DNA of 64,000 nucleotides from Lophium mytilinum (taxonomy: Eukaryota > Ascomycota > Dothideomycetes > Mytilinidiales > Mytilinidiaceae). The notes under the pieces are model-generated. The model did no database searches, had not been told where the DNA came from, and saw only the letters and a list, made by a program, of their open reading frames with translations. Position 1 is the stretch's first letter, and each line of letters starts with the position of its first letter. The stretch spans positions 1,321,736-1,385,735 of the forward strand of contig MU004195.1 of NCBI GenBank assembly GCA_010093605.1. The letters run 5' to 3'. Shown one piece after another: positions 25,384 to 35,544 of the stretch. Both the position numbers and the translations under genes were made by a program.

Positions 25384-26745
25384 AGGCTCCTGGTGAATGT
25401 CAACGAAGCAACATGAACGGTAATGGTAATGGTTATGATGACGGATGGGCGGCACATGTATGAGTAGCAACATCATTCTTACTCGCCACCGGCGTTGGGA
25501 TCTTCGGTGTTTTACTCGATCGTTTTGGACGGCGTGATACGTCGCCAGACCGACTCTAGCTTATGGCCAGATATATTTCCCTTTACTTGCTCTGTTTTCT
25601 CGCTTTGCTGACTGTCGTTTCTATTTACGGGTTTGGTGTCTTCAAATGGGAATACCAGTGGCCAGTGGTGGTCCCATTGGGGTGGGTGGCGTCTTACTTG
25701 AGGGATTGGGGTCGAGAAGATGGGTACATATCCCGAGGTTCTTTCATGGAACTCTCCTCCAAAGGTTTTATGCGCTGCGGTGTACAACAATTGCAGTCTG
25801 CGATCTTGTGCTAGAAGGGCGGCTTTTGCCAGCTTCTTAATGGATGGTACATAGGGAACTCGGAGTTCCCATCGTGGAGATAGCAATGCAAACGTTTGCT
25901 TTGTGGATGGAATTGGTCTTTGCTTGAGATATGCCTTTTGAATTCTGTGATGGGGCTTGAGGCTGAACAGCAAGTCGAGTTCGTGCTAATGCAGATGAGT
26001 GGCTGCCCCTTTGTAGCGGTAATGAGCCAGGTTGGACTGTTTCCATAGGGATGATGTTGGCAGGCAGTGTTAAATGAGACGTAGAAGTAGGGGTTAGTCG
26101 TTGCATTTCGTACTCCTTTTGGCAGGGTATTGACAAAGCGTCTATATTGGCCCACAGGAAGAGGACCATTTTGGCACCGTTGAGATGTATGAAGTGGAGC
26201 CAGTCCGTGCGATTTGGTCTCGATTTCAGCGTATTATTGACAGAGCGTCTATATCAGCTCACAAAAAGAGGATTGTTTGGCATCATTGAGATGTATGAAG
26301 TGGAGCCAATCCGTGCGATTTGGACTCGGTTTCAGTATATTATTGACAAGGCTCGTAAACTAGACTGCGAAATTAGAGTAATGTCGTGGTATTTATACCA
26401 AACGGAGCGAGTCCGACACTTAACTTTTAAGACAATCCAAGCAAGCAAACATCCCAAATATAAGATCGTTGTCTTCCCCACAATCTGACACTTAACGTCA
26501 TTGCAACTCGTACTAGGGGTACCATTTGATGTTGCATTCTTGAGCGAAGATGATGCCCCATGGCTTCATCACTTCTGATTCGCTCATCACACCCCTCCAC
26601 GACCCACGCACGATCCTCATTGTAAACAAACATCGGACGGCATTTACTCAGACAAGACCCCTCATACACGAACATATCTTTACCTTGAACGCGCCGCGCG
26701 CCTCATCGCGGCTCCAACAATGCGCCTACCTCTATCGCCATCACA
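25384..26745. other. Intergenic with a tandem duplication
   Basis: Demethylase 3' region, then A/T-richer DNA that holds the ~117-bp duplication described separately. An 83-codon plus-strand frame at 25,563-25,814 has a hydrophobic start but lies where a 3' untranslated region is expected, so it is not called. Confidence 0.45.
26121..26355. repeat. Tandem duplication, unit about 117 bp
   Basis: Two adjacent copies and the start of a third share landmarks: TATTGACA, GCGTCTATAT, a GAAGAGGA/AAAGAGGA block, TTGAGATGTATGAAGTGGAG and CCGTGCGATTTGG. The copies start near 26,125, 26,243 and 26,338. Most differences are C/T or A/G transitions. The motif reads openly in one plus-strand frame through both full copies. 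Confidence 0.85.
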
Positions 26746-27881
26746 ATGTACGAGCATATCTTCAGCTGCGCATCCGTTGTCTCCGTCTGGAAGAACCTAC
26801 GAGCTGGACCAGGACAGGATGGGCTAGTCGTGACTTTTCAGTACCCACGAGGAACAGGCGTAACACCTGCCACAAATACAAGCGGGATTATTGGGAAACT
26901 TGGAGGGGTGGGAAAGTCTGGAGGTGCAGAGGGGACTATCAAGGCGAGCCAGATCGGGCTGATTGTGCCGTGGCGAAGTTTAAGAGAGCAGGAGAAGCAG
27001 GCGAAAGAGAGGGAGAGGGAGATCGCCGAGTGTGTCGTCAGGCTTGTTGGGGAGGTGGGATTTGAAGGTTTGTGGACACATTGGAGACTTCATGCGCCTC
27101 ACTGACACGACCCTGAATCGCAGAGCTTCCCCCTTCTCTCCAAAACTCCGCGTCCTCGAACCCATATATCCAGATTCGCCACATCGCACCCGGTATATCG
27201 CGCCAGATGAGCAGAGTAGAATGCGCGATGATGGATAACGCGCCGTATGCGCGTGGCAAGAATCTACATACGGGTGGTGAGATTGTACGCAAATTTCTGC
27301 CTTCGATCACTGCGCTTTTCCGACAGGATCCAGCTCCCAGGCGCATGACTTTTGAGTTGCTCGTTGAGTTGAAGGATATCGTCCTCTTCGGGACCGCGTG
27401 CGCGGACAGGGAACTCGTGGAAGATGATTTGAACGGATACACAAGTTTTGAAGAGGTGGATGAGGCTTTGGCAAGATCACTTGGAGAGAGTGCAAAGGAG
27501 AGATGGCTGGATGATGAAGAGGAAATACTATATCATTTGGAGAGCTTCGAGACGACGGCCGAGGCTATGAAGAGGCCAGGGGTGGATGACTTCTGTGCGA
27601 AGGCTATTATTACGCTGAAACGAATGGTCGATCGACGAACGCTGTTTGAGTTTGCGCAGGAGAAGAAGAAGAGGGATGGGAGGTGCGGGGAGTACTCGAG
27701 ATGTATGAAGTGGGCAGGTACAGCGTGGAAGCAGGGCGGCGGGTGCAGGAGAGGGTGTAAGAATGAAGATGAGGATCCGGAGGGGTTGCCCAGTTGGCAT
27801 TCGAGCAGTAGGCATTTTGTGAAAAGCGGAATGATCTCTATGAGCAATGGGGGCCCGGGCACGAAGAGACTAGGTTCTTAG
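26746..27881 (+). CDS. Orphan two-exon protein, 359 aa
   Basis: Exons 26746-27067 and 27124-27881 join in phase across a 56-bp intron (donor GTTTGT, acceptor CGCAG). The first exon ends in a Lys/Glu-rich helix (LREQEKQAKEREREIAEC). The second carries an acidic helical region (LARSLGESAKERWLDDEEEI) and a Cys-rich segment near the end, with Cys at CGEYSRC and CRRGC, which could bind metal or be chance. Residues 1-60 are Gly-rich with no signal peptide. The start follows CATCACAATG, a fair context. No family is recognised, and the gene lies at the edge of an accessory-looking region. Confidence 0.55.
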
Positions 27882-28567
27882 GGGTGAGAAAAGGCTGGAA
27901 ATGTTTGCTGGAGTTTTGGGATTGGTATACCCTTTTGTATTCGACTGTCTTTTCTTTTGTCACACTCTTCAAGTCGCGCCACGAGCTTACTTGTCCTCTA
28001 GCAAGGAGTACACAATGCCTTCTTGTAGCTATCTGTATACTTTCTACCATGCTACGATTTCTGGTACCACATGGTGATATCCAAGGTCACGGCCATACGA
28101 AGGTCAGCATTTTGAAGAGACAGCAAATCGCGTCGTTATCCCAATAGTTAGGAAAGGACACGCACAACTCAGAACTCTAGTTTTACCCCCTCGCCTTCTA
28201 CCAACACCTAGTTACAGCTCTACACGAACTGACGGGAAGTTGATGATTATCCAGGACAAGGCTCTGTAGAAGGCAGTGACTTCCGAAGCCGTTCTACTCA
28301 TGATTACTTCCGCCTTTCCTTCATCTCAGCTCCGTCTTCATCAGGTCACCGTCGTATTCTCCGTCGCCGTCATTTCCTACATCGCCACCTTCGTTTCTGC
28401 CTATTTCCGTTCCTGCATCACGTTCCCCATCTCTATCTCCGTATGCGTCAAGTTCTACATCTTCTTTGTGTTCTTTACGCCACTAAGTTCTGTCCATGAC
28501 TGCTAAACATCAAAGGTCGTGGGCTATATACGGTCACTTGTCATTTCTGCGACTGTGGTGTGGCAGC

Positions 28568-29085
28568 CTAATCTGATTTCTGTCCCTTCGCCTTTCGGAG
28601 AGATGCCTTGGGCCTATTGAGTATACGACGAAGCATCGCCAAATTTGCAATTCTCAGACCGAATGCATCTAGAAAGTTTCGCCATTATCCGAACGCTCCT
28701 AAAGTGGCCAGTGCTTCCAAGGACCATAGCATTTTCTACCTTCTCGCCACATTTGCAAATTGCACGAGTCTTTCAACGATCCCGATAGCCATAACAAACT
28801 CTAAACCCATGAGGATATAAATCACTCGTCTACGCCATCGTCCTATGTGAGGCATGCCTAGCTGCGCCAGCCTCGTGGGGAGTAGTAAAATCCAGAATAT
28901 GACGAAAATGAATGCTACAAACGCCAGTAGATTGAGCTCTTAGGGGTGCTGAACTTTTCGAAAATGGCGTATTGCCTTGTAGATCAACCTCAGTTTCCTA
29001 CGGAGATCATCGAGTCTGATTTCGACGTCTGCGGCATTCTGGATGGGTTGTTGTTCTGGGCGGAGCTTGACGAACAGATTTGCTC
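28568..29085 (-). pseudogene. Decayed membrane-protein gene
   Basis: One minus-strand frame keeps a protein-like pattern for about 170 codons. A charged N-terminal part (RPEQQPIQNAADVEIRLDDL) leads to a strong membrane span (LLAFVAFIFVIFWILLLP), a basic loop, a second span (MGLEFVMAIGIVERL) and a basic C-terminus. Three in-frame stops interrupt it, two TAA and one TAG, each explicable as C-to-T change of a CAA or CAG codon. A good acceptor (CCTAG) lies at the left end of the frame, so a first exon may lie further right. No family is recognised, but the style matches the intact membrane-protein genes that follow. Confidence 0.45.
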
Positions 29086-29468
29086 TAGGTTTTGAGCGGG
29101 AAGCAGGGATGGATACAGGAAGTAGTCAGTGAGTGGTCAGTGAGTGTTTTATATCAAGCCGATTCCGCCTTGATATGTTTGTTATGCTAACAATAAGCAA
29201 TACTAGGATGATCTAATGAATTCTGGAAGAATGTCCACTCTCCGATGCCCGTCGAACCAGTTCAATAGCTTGCTAGATGACTACCCCAGCAGCCGAACGC
29301 CTCGAAAACCTATGTCTAATCGATAGTGAACTCCGTGCCCCTGGCCGCTCGCCTTCACGAGGTAAGTCTAGTAGTAATACTCAAAATTTAGCGTGAATTC
29401 ATCCGAGTGGGCAACACATACTTACTTTTTGGGGTAACCGACCGGTTGTCTTGCAAAGCAGTGACCGA

Positions 29469-29807
29469 CTACGAACTCCACGAGCCCACGCCCCAGCTGC
29501 GTGATCCACCGCCCGAGGATTCTTCGCCATATCGGTCTTCTGCGCCGCGCCATTTCTTTGAATTCGGTCTACCAGTAGGGGCTGTACGGTCTTCGCTCTC
29601 GCTAGAGCCGGCCTGGGAGTAGCGCGGGGCGCGGGTGTTGCCTGGAATACGCCGACTGATCGCTGTATACGGGTTGACTACGTATCCGTCATTTGCACTC
29701 ATCCAGAGCCAAATGACGATCAATGTCACCCCGACAAGAATGAACGGGAAACAAAAGACGGCTAGTTCTTCTCCAGCCGAGCCTGAGCCGAGCCAGGATG
29801 GTGCCAT
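29469..29807 (-). CDS. Small single-span membrane protein, 112 aa
   Basis: A short Ser/Gly-rich N-terminus precedes one strong transmembrane segment (about residues 15-36, AVFCFPFILVGVTLIVIWLW). A polar Arg/Ser/Gly-rich tail then runs to the end. The start context CAGCATGG is good. No intron is needed and no family is recognised. A plus-strand two-exon frame (29277-29361 joined to about 29456-29622) overlaps the tail on the opposite strand. The membrane segment makes the minus-strand reading the better candidate. Confidence 0.45.
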   Translation of the reverse strand: MAPSWLGSGSAGEELAVFCFPFILVGVTLIVIWLWMSANDGYVVNPYTAISRRIPGNTRAPRYSQAGSSESEDRTAPTGRPNSKKWRGAEDRYGEESSGGGSRSWGVGSWSS

Positions 29808-30127
29808 GCTGTTGAGTTATTGAATTGAGTGCATGCGCTGCCCTTTTCGGTGGGCTGGGCTTGCGGTTGTTGCTCTAGGGAAGTTATAGAACAAGGAGAT
29901 TATGTTTGGGGGTATTTATAGGCGACTGTTGTGAAGATGGTGAATCTGTTGCCGAACTAAACTTACCAAGAGCTTCCATATCTACCCAACTCTTACCCCG
30001 ATACAAAGCCACAACATTCATTCATTCATTTCAGACTGCTCAGTTCCACCATATTCCATATACTCCTATCCCCGCGCCCTGTTCGAGTTCCAGTCAGTAT
30101 ACGTTCGGCATGGTCGACTAGCTTGAC

Positions 30128-30682
30128 ATGTTCGAGGACGTGAAGGAGCTACAGGTGGCCATCGCAGGTCTCCTGGTTACTGCATGTCTACTCAGCCATC
30201 CAGGACTTTGCAAAGCCATCATTGGTTTCCTCGCTGCAGTCATCGACAAGACGATTCTCGCAGTCCAGTCTGTCATTCTCATTCTCTTTACCATAATAGC
30301 GTTTCTGGCTACTATCGGCATCCTCCAAGTCACTCTTATAGTCGTCGCCTCTATTGGCTTCGTCGTCTTTGTTGCGCTTGCCGCCCTCGCCGCTCTCTCG
30401 CTGATACTCATTTTCCTCTGCATCATCGCCAACTTTGGGTCCGGCCATTTCCCACATCAGGCCACACACAGGCTTCCGGAAAAGTCCTTACCTAACGACT
30501 ACTACAACAGCTTGGTCATCTCCGAGTCTCCACGGGTCGAGTTTATGTCCTTAGACTCCCGCAAGTACAAGCAGAGCAAGCTCCAGAAGTTCCACGAAAA
30601 ACACATGCATCTGCCTTTAGGAACCTACGCACCTGTCGAAGTCAAGAAAACGAGAGACCAGTCTGATAAGATCTCCAAATGA
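30128..30682 (+). CDS. Multi-pass membrane protein, orphan, 184 aa
   Basis: Residues 9-105 are almost wholly hydrophobic (for example SVILILFTIIAFLATIGILQ and ALSLILIFLCIIANFG), enough for three or four membrane spans. A soluble, basic C-terminal tail of about 75 residues follows, with Tyr, Lys and His. No signal peptide distinct from the first span is seen. Two very short frames with their own ATG precede the start. It is an uninterrupted single exon, and the family is not recognised. It belongs to a run of similar-looking small membrane genes between 28.5 and 34.7 kb. Confidence 0.6.
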   Translation: MFEDVKELQVAIAGLLVTACLLSHPGLCKAIIGFLAAVIDKTILAVQSVILILFTIIAFLATIGILQVTLIVVASIGFVVFVALAALAALSLILIFLCIIANFGSGHFPHQATHRLPEKSLPNDYYNSLVISESPRVEFMSLDSRKYKQSKLQKFHEKHMHLPLGTYAPVEVKKTRDQSDKISK

Positions 30683-31484
30683 AGGGTCGATGATTGAGCC
30701 TCTCCTCTCCTAGTTGTTGCGAGGCTAACCTTGATGCTTTAGATTAACGGCGCCCCGAAATGTTTTCGAAGTTATGATCTCTCGCGGGTTCGACCAGACG
30801 ATGTTCAAAAGGAGATGTCACACACGATACCAAGGAGAGAAGCCGTGCAACGGTTCAATTTCAAAGGCGCATATTTCACGTGGTTGGTGATTGTTTTATC
30901 AATGAAGAGTAGCCTTGGGAATAGAACAGGGGAGGTCTACTTGATTCATCATGCGGTGGGAACGAGAGCCATACGAGACGCGAAGCTACTTCCACACTGG
31001 GCATTGGGGGCTCAATGCAAGAGCTATCCGGGTGGGCATTCGTTGAACTTTTGATTTTCTTACCACGAGATAAGTAGCTCTTTGTGATGAAGATAAGCTT
31101 TCTAGACCACTTTTCAGCATAGGCCATGCGAAAAGCCGTGAAATGGTGAGACTGGGTATTGTTGTGTCCGTCCTTACAAGGGCGCGGATAGCATACTGTT
31201 GATCATCACCGACAGCCTAAAGCTCTTTCTGGCATGAACCTGGTGAGAATGAGTACCTAGGAAGGTACCGGACGGTTCAGACTCACTCCTTCATCGCCCT
31301 CTCATACTGTCTTAACACTTCGATTCCACTACAAACACTCTTCTTCTATTCACCGCCACCAGTTTAACCCATATTCTTTCGTTTGCCGTCGCTACCTTAG
31401 TGCGTACCCTCGTAAAGCACCTCAGCCTCGAGTCGTGCCGTCAATTCAACGAGTCATTGGTATCCTCAGTCCAAGGATCTCACG
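30683..31484. other. Intergenic
   Basis: Spacer between two plus-strand orphan membrane genes. A CT-rich stretch at 31,280-31,390 looks like the promoter or leader of the next gene. No other gene is supported. Confidence 0.4.
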
Positions 31485-32150
31485 ATGTCGGAACTCTCCA
31501 TCTCGAGGAACGGTTCCTATCCAACAGACTGGGGTTTAGCGATTCTTTACTTTCCGGCCAGCATTGGGATGATCCGAGCATACATCTATAACCAACTGGC
31601 TAGGACCTTTTACATCGTGTCTTTCATCTGGATCCTCAGGGCGAACAATTTCCATTGGACTACATTCCTTTGGGTTTTTCAGGCATCACTGTTTATGGCC
31701 GTGTTTATCAGTGAGATGCTTTGGCTCCTCCTCGCCGTCGCCCTTCTCTTGTACGTTTGGAGGACGTGCGGGATTCTTATCAAGATCTTCAGTGACCCCA
31801 GGTCTTGGTTCAATTGGTTTCTCACAACTCTTGCGCTCTTTTGGTACCCCCAGCTCTGGTACTATTGGGATGTCACAACTCTTGGGCCCTGGTCCAATTG
31901 GCTGCTCACAACTCTTGGGCCCTGGTGCAATTGGTTGCTCACAACTCTTGAACCCTTGAGACACCCCTCGTCCTGGTACAACTGGTCTCTCACAGCTTTG
32001 GAATCCTTGAAACCTCTGGGCAGGTTTTCGATGGATGTAATAATGTTTTTATTGCATCTATATATGTTCGGCATGGTGGTTTCAGCGTTTTGGGCGCTCG
32101 GAGAGAATTATGAAAAGAGTCTAGCACACACAGGATGGGATTTTAGCTGA
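31485..32150 (+). CDS. Trp-rich membrane protein with internal repeats, 221 aa
   Basis: The N-terminal 100 residues hold several hydrophobic stretches (FLWVFQASLFMAVFISEMLW, LLLAVALLLYVW). The middle consists of repeats of about 11 residues built on W-x-NWLLTTL-x-P, at least five copies between residues 105 and 175. A last hydrophobic span (FLLHLYMFGMVVSAFWAL) precedes a short polar tail. The start context ACGATGT is ordinary. No family is recognised. The repeat units match a DNA-level repeat, so the protein repeat is recent. Confidence 0.5.
   Translation: MSELSISRNGSYPTDWGLAILYFPASIGMIRAYIYNQLARTFYIVSFIWILRANNFHWTTFLWVFQASLFMAVFISEMLWLLLAVALLLYVWRTCGILIKIFSDPRSWFNWFLTTLALFWYPQLWYYWDVTTLGPWSNWLLTTLGPWCNWLLTTLEPLRHPSSWYNWSLTALESLKPLGRFSMDVIMFLLHLYMFGMVVSAFWALGENYEKSLAHTGWDFS
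31803..32005. repeat. 33-bp tandem repeat inside the Trp-rich gene
   Basis: Five to six imperfect copies of a unit that contains CAATTGGCTGCTCACAACTC and TTGGGCCCTGG. The two central copies (about 31,878-31,943) are nearly identical; outer copies are more diverged and one spacing is longer. The unit length is a multiple of three, so the reading frame is kept. Confidence 0.8.
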
Positions 32151-33086
32151 TAGTTGATCGAGATTGGTATGGATCTCCCCTTCATAACGTGCAATTTGTT
32201 AACCAAATATACAGGTGGGCCAATCGTCTCCCTTCCGAAGATTGAAACTTCTCAGCGTCGCAACCACTTCAAGCTTCCTCCATTCCTGGCATTTAGGTTT
32301 CTTGGTGCTTTCATACCCTAGGAGCACTATTCGCAGTCTTATTTGCTTTTCCGGCTCACGTTCGGCTGAATTTCTACATCCACACTTAGTGTCTCCATCG
32401 TTCTATCGAAGCTGTGTTGAAGTCCAGTCCTCGGGTTCACGAGCCTCTCTTTATTGGTACACGTCCAGAAATGGTTCGACAGCACGACACCCACGATCAC
32501 GAAGACGAACTAGAGTTTGCGGTCGTTCCCAGAGTCTGCGTTTCGTTTATTAAGACAGTTCATAATCGTTGTTTCCCTTAAGTTTATTTTTCCCTAGGAG
32601 GTGACTGAGAAGGAGTCCCGCGGGTTTTAGCATAGCCACACGTTGAAAATACCCAGCACTCTGTGTATTGCTTTCTGTTTGCTTCTCAAGCGTTAAACCT
32701 TGTCTTTATGAATGCTTCATTTTGTCTTCTTTTGCGTACTACTTGGGTTGTTTGTCGATTGGTCTCCTTACTATAGGTGTGAAGCTGTCTTTGGAGCTAA
32801 TTAGTTCATCATCAGGAAGACATTCTTGCCCATATGATCAGCAGAGGAATCAAGCGTTCATGGGAGGACCCACGTGGTTTGGTAGTAGCCATTCACTCAT
32901 TCGCCGCGACTAGTCTTCGCGATCAAGCGCTTTCCTTTCAGAGACAAACACTTGGACAACCTCTGAACATTCTAAAGCTCTTCCAAAAGCACCCTCACCA
33001 CCCCAAATTCGGTGTACCTCATCCACACACGCACGATTGCTAGATATCCGGTGAACAGAATATCAAGCTTGAAGGGCCGCCTCGAG
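32151..33086. other. Intergenic, possible gene remains
   Basis: A plus-strand frame over about 32,324-32,580 reads a short hydrophobic stretch, one TAG, then a soluble acidic/His-rich segment (RQHDTHDHEDELEF). It may be a decayed or unmodelled exon of a neighbouring membrane gene. It is too weak to call as a gene. Confidence 0.3.
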
Positions 33087-33794
33087 ATGTTGCTCGTGTT
33101 CTTTCTCTGCCTTGTCCTAATCGGAATCCGCGTCTTCCATGGATTTCCCCTCGCTTTCTCCATTTCCTTTACTTCATTCGCATTCTGCGAACTCCTACGA
33201 AGTAGCATCTTCGCCGTCCGCAAGTTCATACAACGCATCTTTGCGAAACCCGCTACCACCGCACAGGCTCCTACGCCTACAACCGTTACGAACGATGACG
33301 CGCTGGCCGCAACAAAAGGAAATCAAGGGACATTTCCTCTCCAAAGCTTCAAAGACATAGGCGATACCTTCGCCCTCTTCTGCCTAGCCCTCTCAATCGT
33401 TCAGTCCTTCATCTGGCTATACAAGTTGGACCGCGACTACCTGCAGCCTTTCTACACCAGCCCTGACAAGCACTATCCCGTCCTCGACGTCGTCGAGCGT
33501 GCGTACGATCTCCCAGTGTTCCACTTCTTCGACCACCTCGGCGCCATCATCTTCTTCGCTATTATAGCTTTCCTCGCCTATCGCCACGTAGAGGGGAATC
33601 CCTGGCAGCCGTACCTACAGGCTCAAGAACGGCCACGCGAGTTGGATGAACGGGGCTTGGTGGATCCTCTACGGCAACAATATGAGGATTTTAAGCTTAG
33701 TCGCTCGCTTGCTGCGCAGAAGCGCCGTAATGTCTATCGGTACCCCAAGACTGATTTTCGAGACGAGCCGTGGTATGAGTACCATGGTGTTTGA
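33087..33794 (+). CDS. Multi-pass membrane protein, orphan, 235 aa
   Basis: The ATG at 33087 begins MLLVFFLCLVLIGIRVF, a hydrophobic first span, closely followed by a second. A polar loop with Ala/Thr/Pro follows, then two more spans around residues 95-115 and 150-170 (IIFFAIIAFLAYRHVEG). A soluble C-terminal region of about 70 charged residues ends the protein. Pro- and Tyr-rich motifs such as YRYPKTDFRDEPWYEY close it. The frame is open upstream of this ATG but no earlier ATG is seen. The family is not recognised. Confidence 0.6.
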   Translation: MLLVFFLCLVLIGIRVFHGFPLAFSISFTSFAFCELLRSSIFAVRKFIQRIFAKPATTAQAPTPTTVTNDDALAATKGNQGTFPLQSFKDIGDTFALFCLALSIVQSFIWLYKLDRDYLQPFYTSPDKHYPVLDVVERAYDLPVFHFFDHLGAIIFFAIIAFLAYRHVEGNPWQPYLQAQERPRELDERGLVDPLRQQYEDFKLSRSLAAQKRRNVYRYPKTDFRDEPWYEYHGV

Positions 33795-34168
33795 TGACGA
33801 GGCTGCGAGCATGGGCGAGAGTAAGGAGTATTGTTCGGTTCGCTTCCGATCTGGCCATCGCTGAGATGGGGTAGGTTGGGGTGACAGTGCTGGGGTTTCT
33901 CGAGCAACGGCCGGAAACCAAACTCGGTAAACTGAAAAATGCGATGTCTAGGAAATGATTGACAACAAGGAAGCAGACACAGTACCCCTATACTAGGAAA
34001 ACATCTACGCAGCTCTGCTATCTCCTAGCAAACACCTTAAGCGATCACCGCAATATACTTGACCTGCTATGCCCTAACAGCACCTGCTATCACCTCGAAA
34101 TCCCTTCCCCAAGAATACACGACCATTTCCACAAACACACCTCCACCATCTCCGCAATCTCCATCACT
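33795..34168. other. Intergenic, convergent 3' regions
   Basis: Spacer between two convergent orphan membrane genes. No features are recognised. Confidence 0.4.
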
Positions 34169-34654
34169 TCAAGCCCTCCCACCCCGTCCCACCCCCTCTT
34201 CCCTCCCTCGCCCTCCTACCACCACAACCCTCCCACTCCTCCACATCCACGGCGACCGTGGATTCTCATGCGCGCACATCCGCATCTGATGTCTCGCCAT
34301 CGGCCCCAACGACACGCCCAGCGCCCACACAAGCGCATGCCACCACAGATACCGCAACAACTCGGCAAGGAGCACACCTCCCAGCGGCGCGAGGACCAGC
34401 GAACCTGTATTAAGAAAGCTCATCGGTTCCGCAAAGAGTACAGTACCTGGTCCTAGCCCCAAGGCGAAGGCGAGCTTCAGGTCGAAGAGGGTGGCAAAGC
34501 GAGACGCGCCGAGGAGAGTGATGAAGAGGTCGACGCTGAAGCCTAGGGAGAGCAAGAGGAGGGTGGTGGATGCGAGCATACGGAGTGGGTAGGGGTGGTG
34601 ACAGACTTCTTCATGGATCCAGAGTATCATGTGTGTGGGGTGTGGGTGGTCCAT
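34169..34654 (-). CDS. Putative membrane protein, orphan, 161 aa
   Basis: The ATG at 34654 (context TACCATGG, good) gives MDHPHPTHMILWIHEEV and then hydrophobic segments LASTTLLLLSLGFSVDLFIT and LVLAPLGGVLLAELLRYLWW, with a further weak span between them. The tail is Arg/Gly-rich and low complexity. The frame continues upstream to 34867 but that part is polar and unconvincing. No family is recognised. It converges on the plus-strand membrane gene that ends at 33794. Confidence 0.45.
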   Translation of the reverse strand: MDHPHPTHMILWIHEEVCHHPYPLRMLASTTLLLLSLGFSVDLFITLLGASRFATLFDLKLAFALGLGPGTVLFAEPMSFLNTGSLVLAPLGGVLLAELLRYLWWHALVWALGVSLGPMARHQMRMCAHENPRSPWMWRSGRVVVVGGRGREEGVGRGGRA

Positions 34655-35544
34655 GGTAGCCCAGGGGGGCGAGTAGCGACCAGGGAGGGTATGATGTTGA
34701 CCGACCGGTAGTTCGTGGAGCGCTGTGAGAGAGCTGATGATTCCGTTGCTGTTCAGTGTACTTCTTCGTATGAGCGGGTAATACGCAACTCTTGGGATCT
34801 TGGGCTTATATGTACTCTCTATCCCTACTCTATGAGAAAGAACTGTTTGTCTGTGTCCATTTTTCATGGGACATCGCCTGTCTCAGACACGCACATAAAG
34901 CTCTACCGACACAGTACGCATAAGCCAGCTTCGACAGAAGCAAAGCGAGACAGCAATCAAGCGCATCTTTGCACCAAGGTAATGAAACATCACATGAAGT
35001 ATGACTCTTGAATTACCCAAACCACCTAATTACCAAACGCCACGCCAAAATGCCCAAGATCCATTCCACGAGCATCAAGCTGCTCGAATCGTAATGCATC
35101 ATGCATAAAGTAGGTGTCACAGAAACGCGCACGCTTCTGGGACCAAGAACTAGACAAGAAGGAGAAAAGCTAGAATCGAAAGTGTGAACAAGAAAAGATG
35201 AGAAAAAGACGAAATACAAGCTTGGAATAGAAGTATTCAGAGTCAAGCATGAGAGAAGACGAGGAGGCGTGCTGGTGACGTCCCTGCCCGCAATTTGGAG
35301 CCCATACGATATCCACGCATCTTGCGAACTGAAGGTGAGCAAGGCTGATATGTGCGTCGAGCTTGAGCAGCGGCAAAATGAGTGCGACGCGGGATGTCGC
35401 CATCCGTCGATATGTGCTAGCCCCCACTTACTACCAAGATGGTAGGCAGGTAGTCGCTACCCCGATGTCCATATGTAATTTTGCTATCCAAGAGATAGCC
35501 GCGCTTCATCCAGAAGTGTTGATCAGTTGGCTTCTTTGAGGAGC
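34655..35544. other. Intergenic
   Basis: Promoter side of the orphan membrane gene and 3' side of the charged nuclear protein. No supported gene is seen in it. Confidence 0.4.

Noticed and set aside
25512-25973. 153-codon minus-strand frame after the demethylase
   Set aside because: It lies over the expected 3' untranslated region, lacks protein-like features, and an opposing hydrophobic frame is equally open.
30780-30800. tRNA-like GGTTCGA motif
   Set aside because: No acceptor stem or anticodon arm could be built around it.
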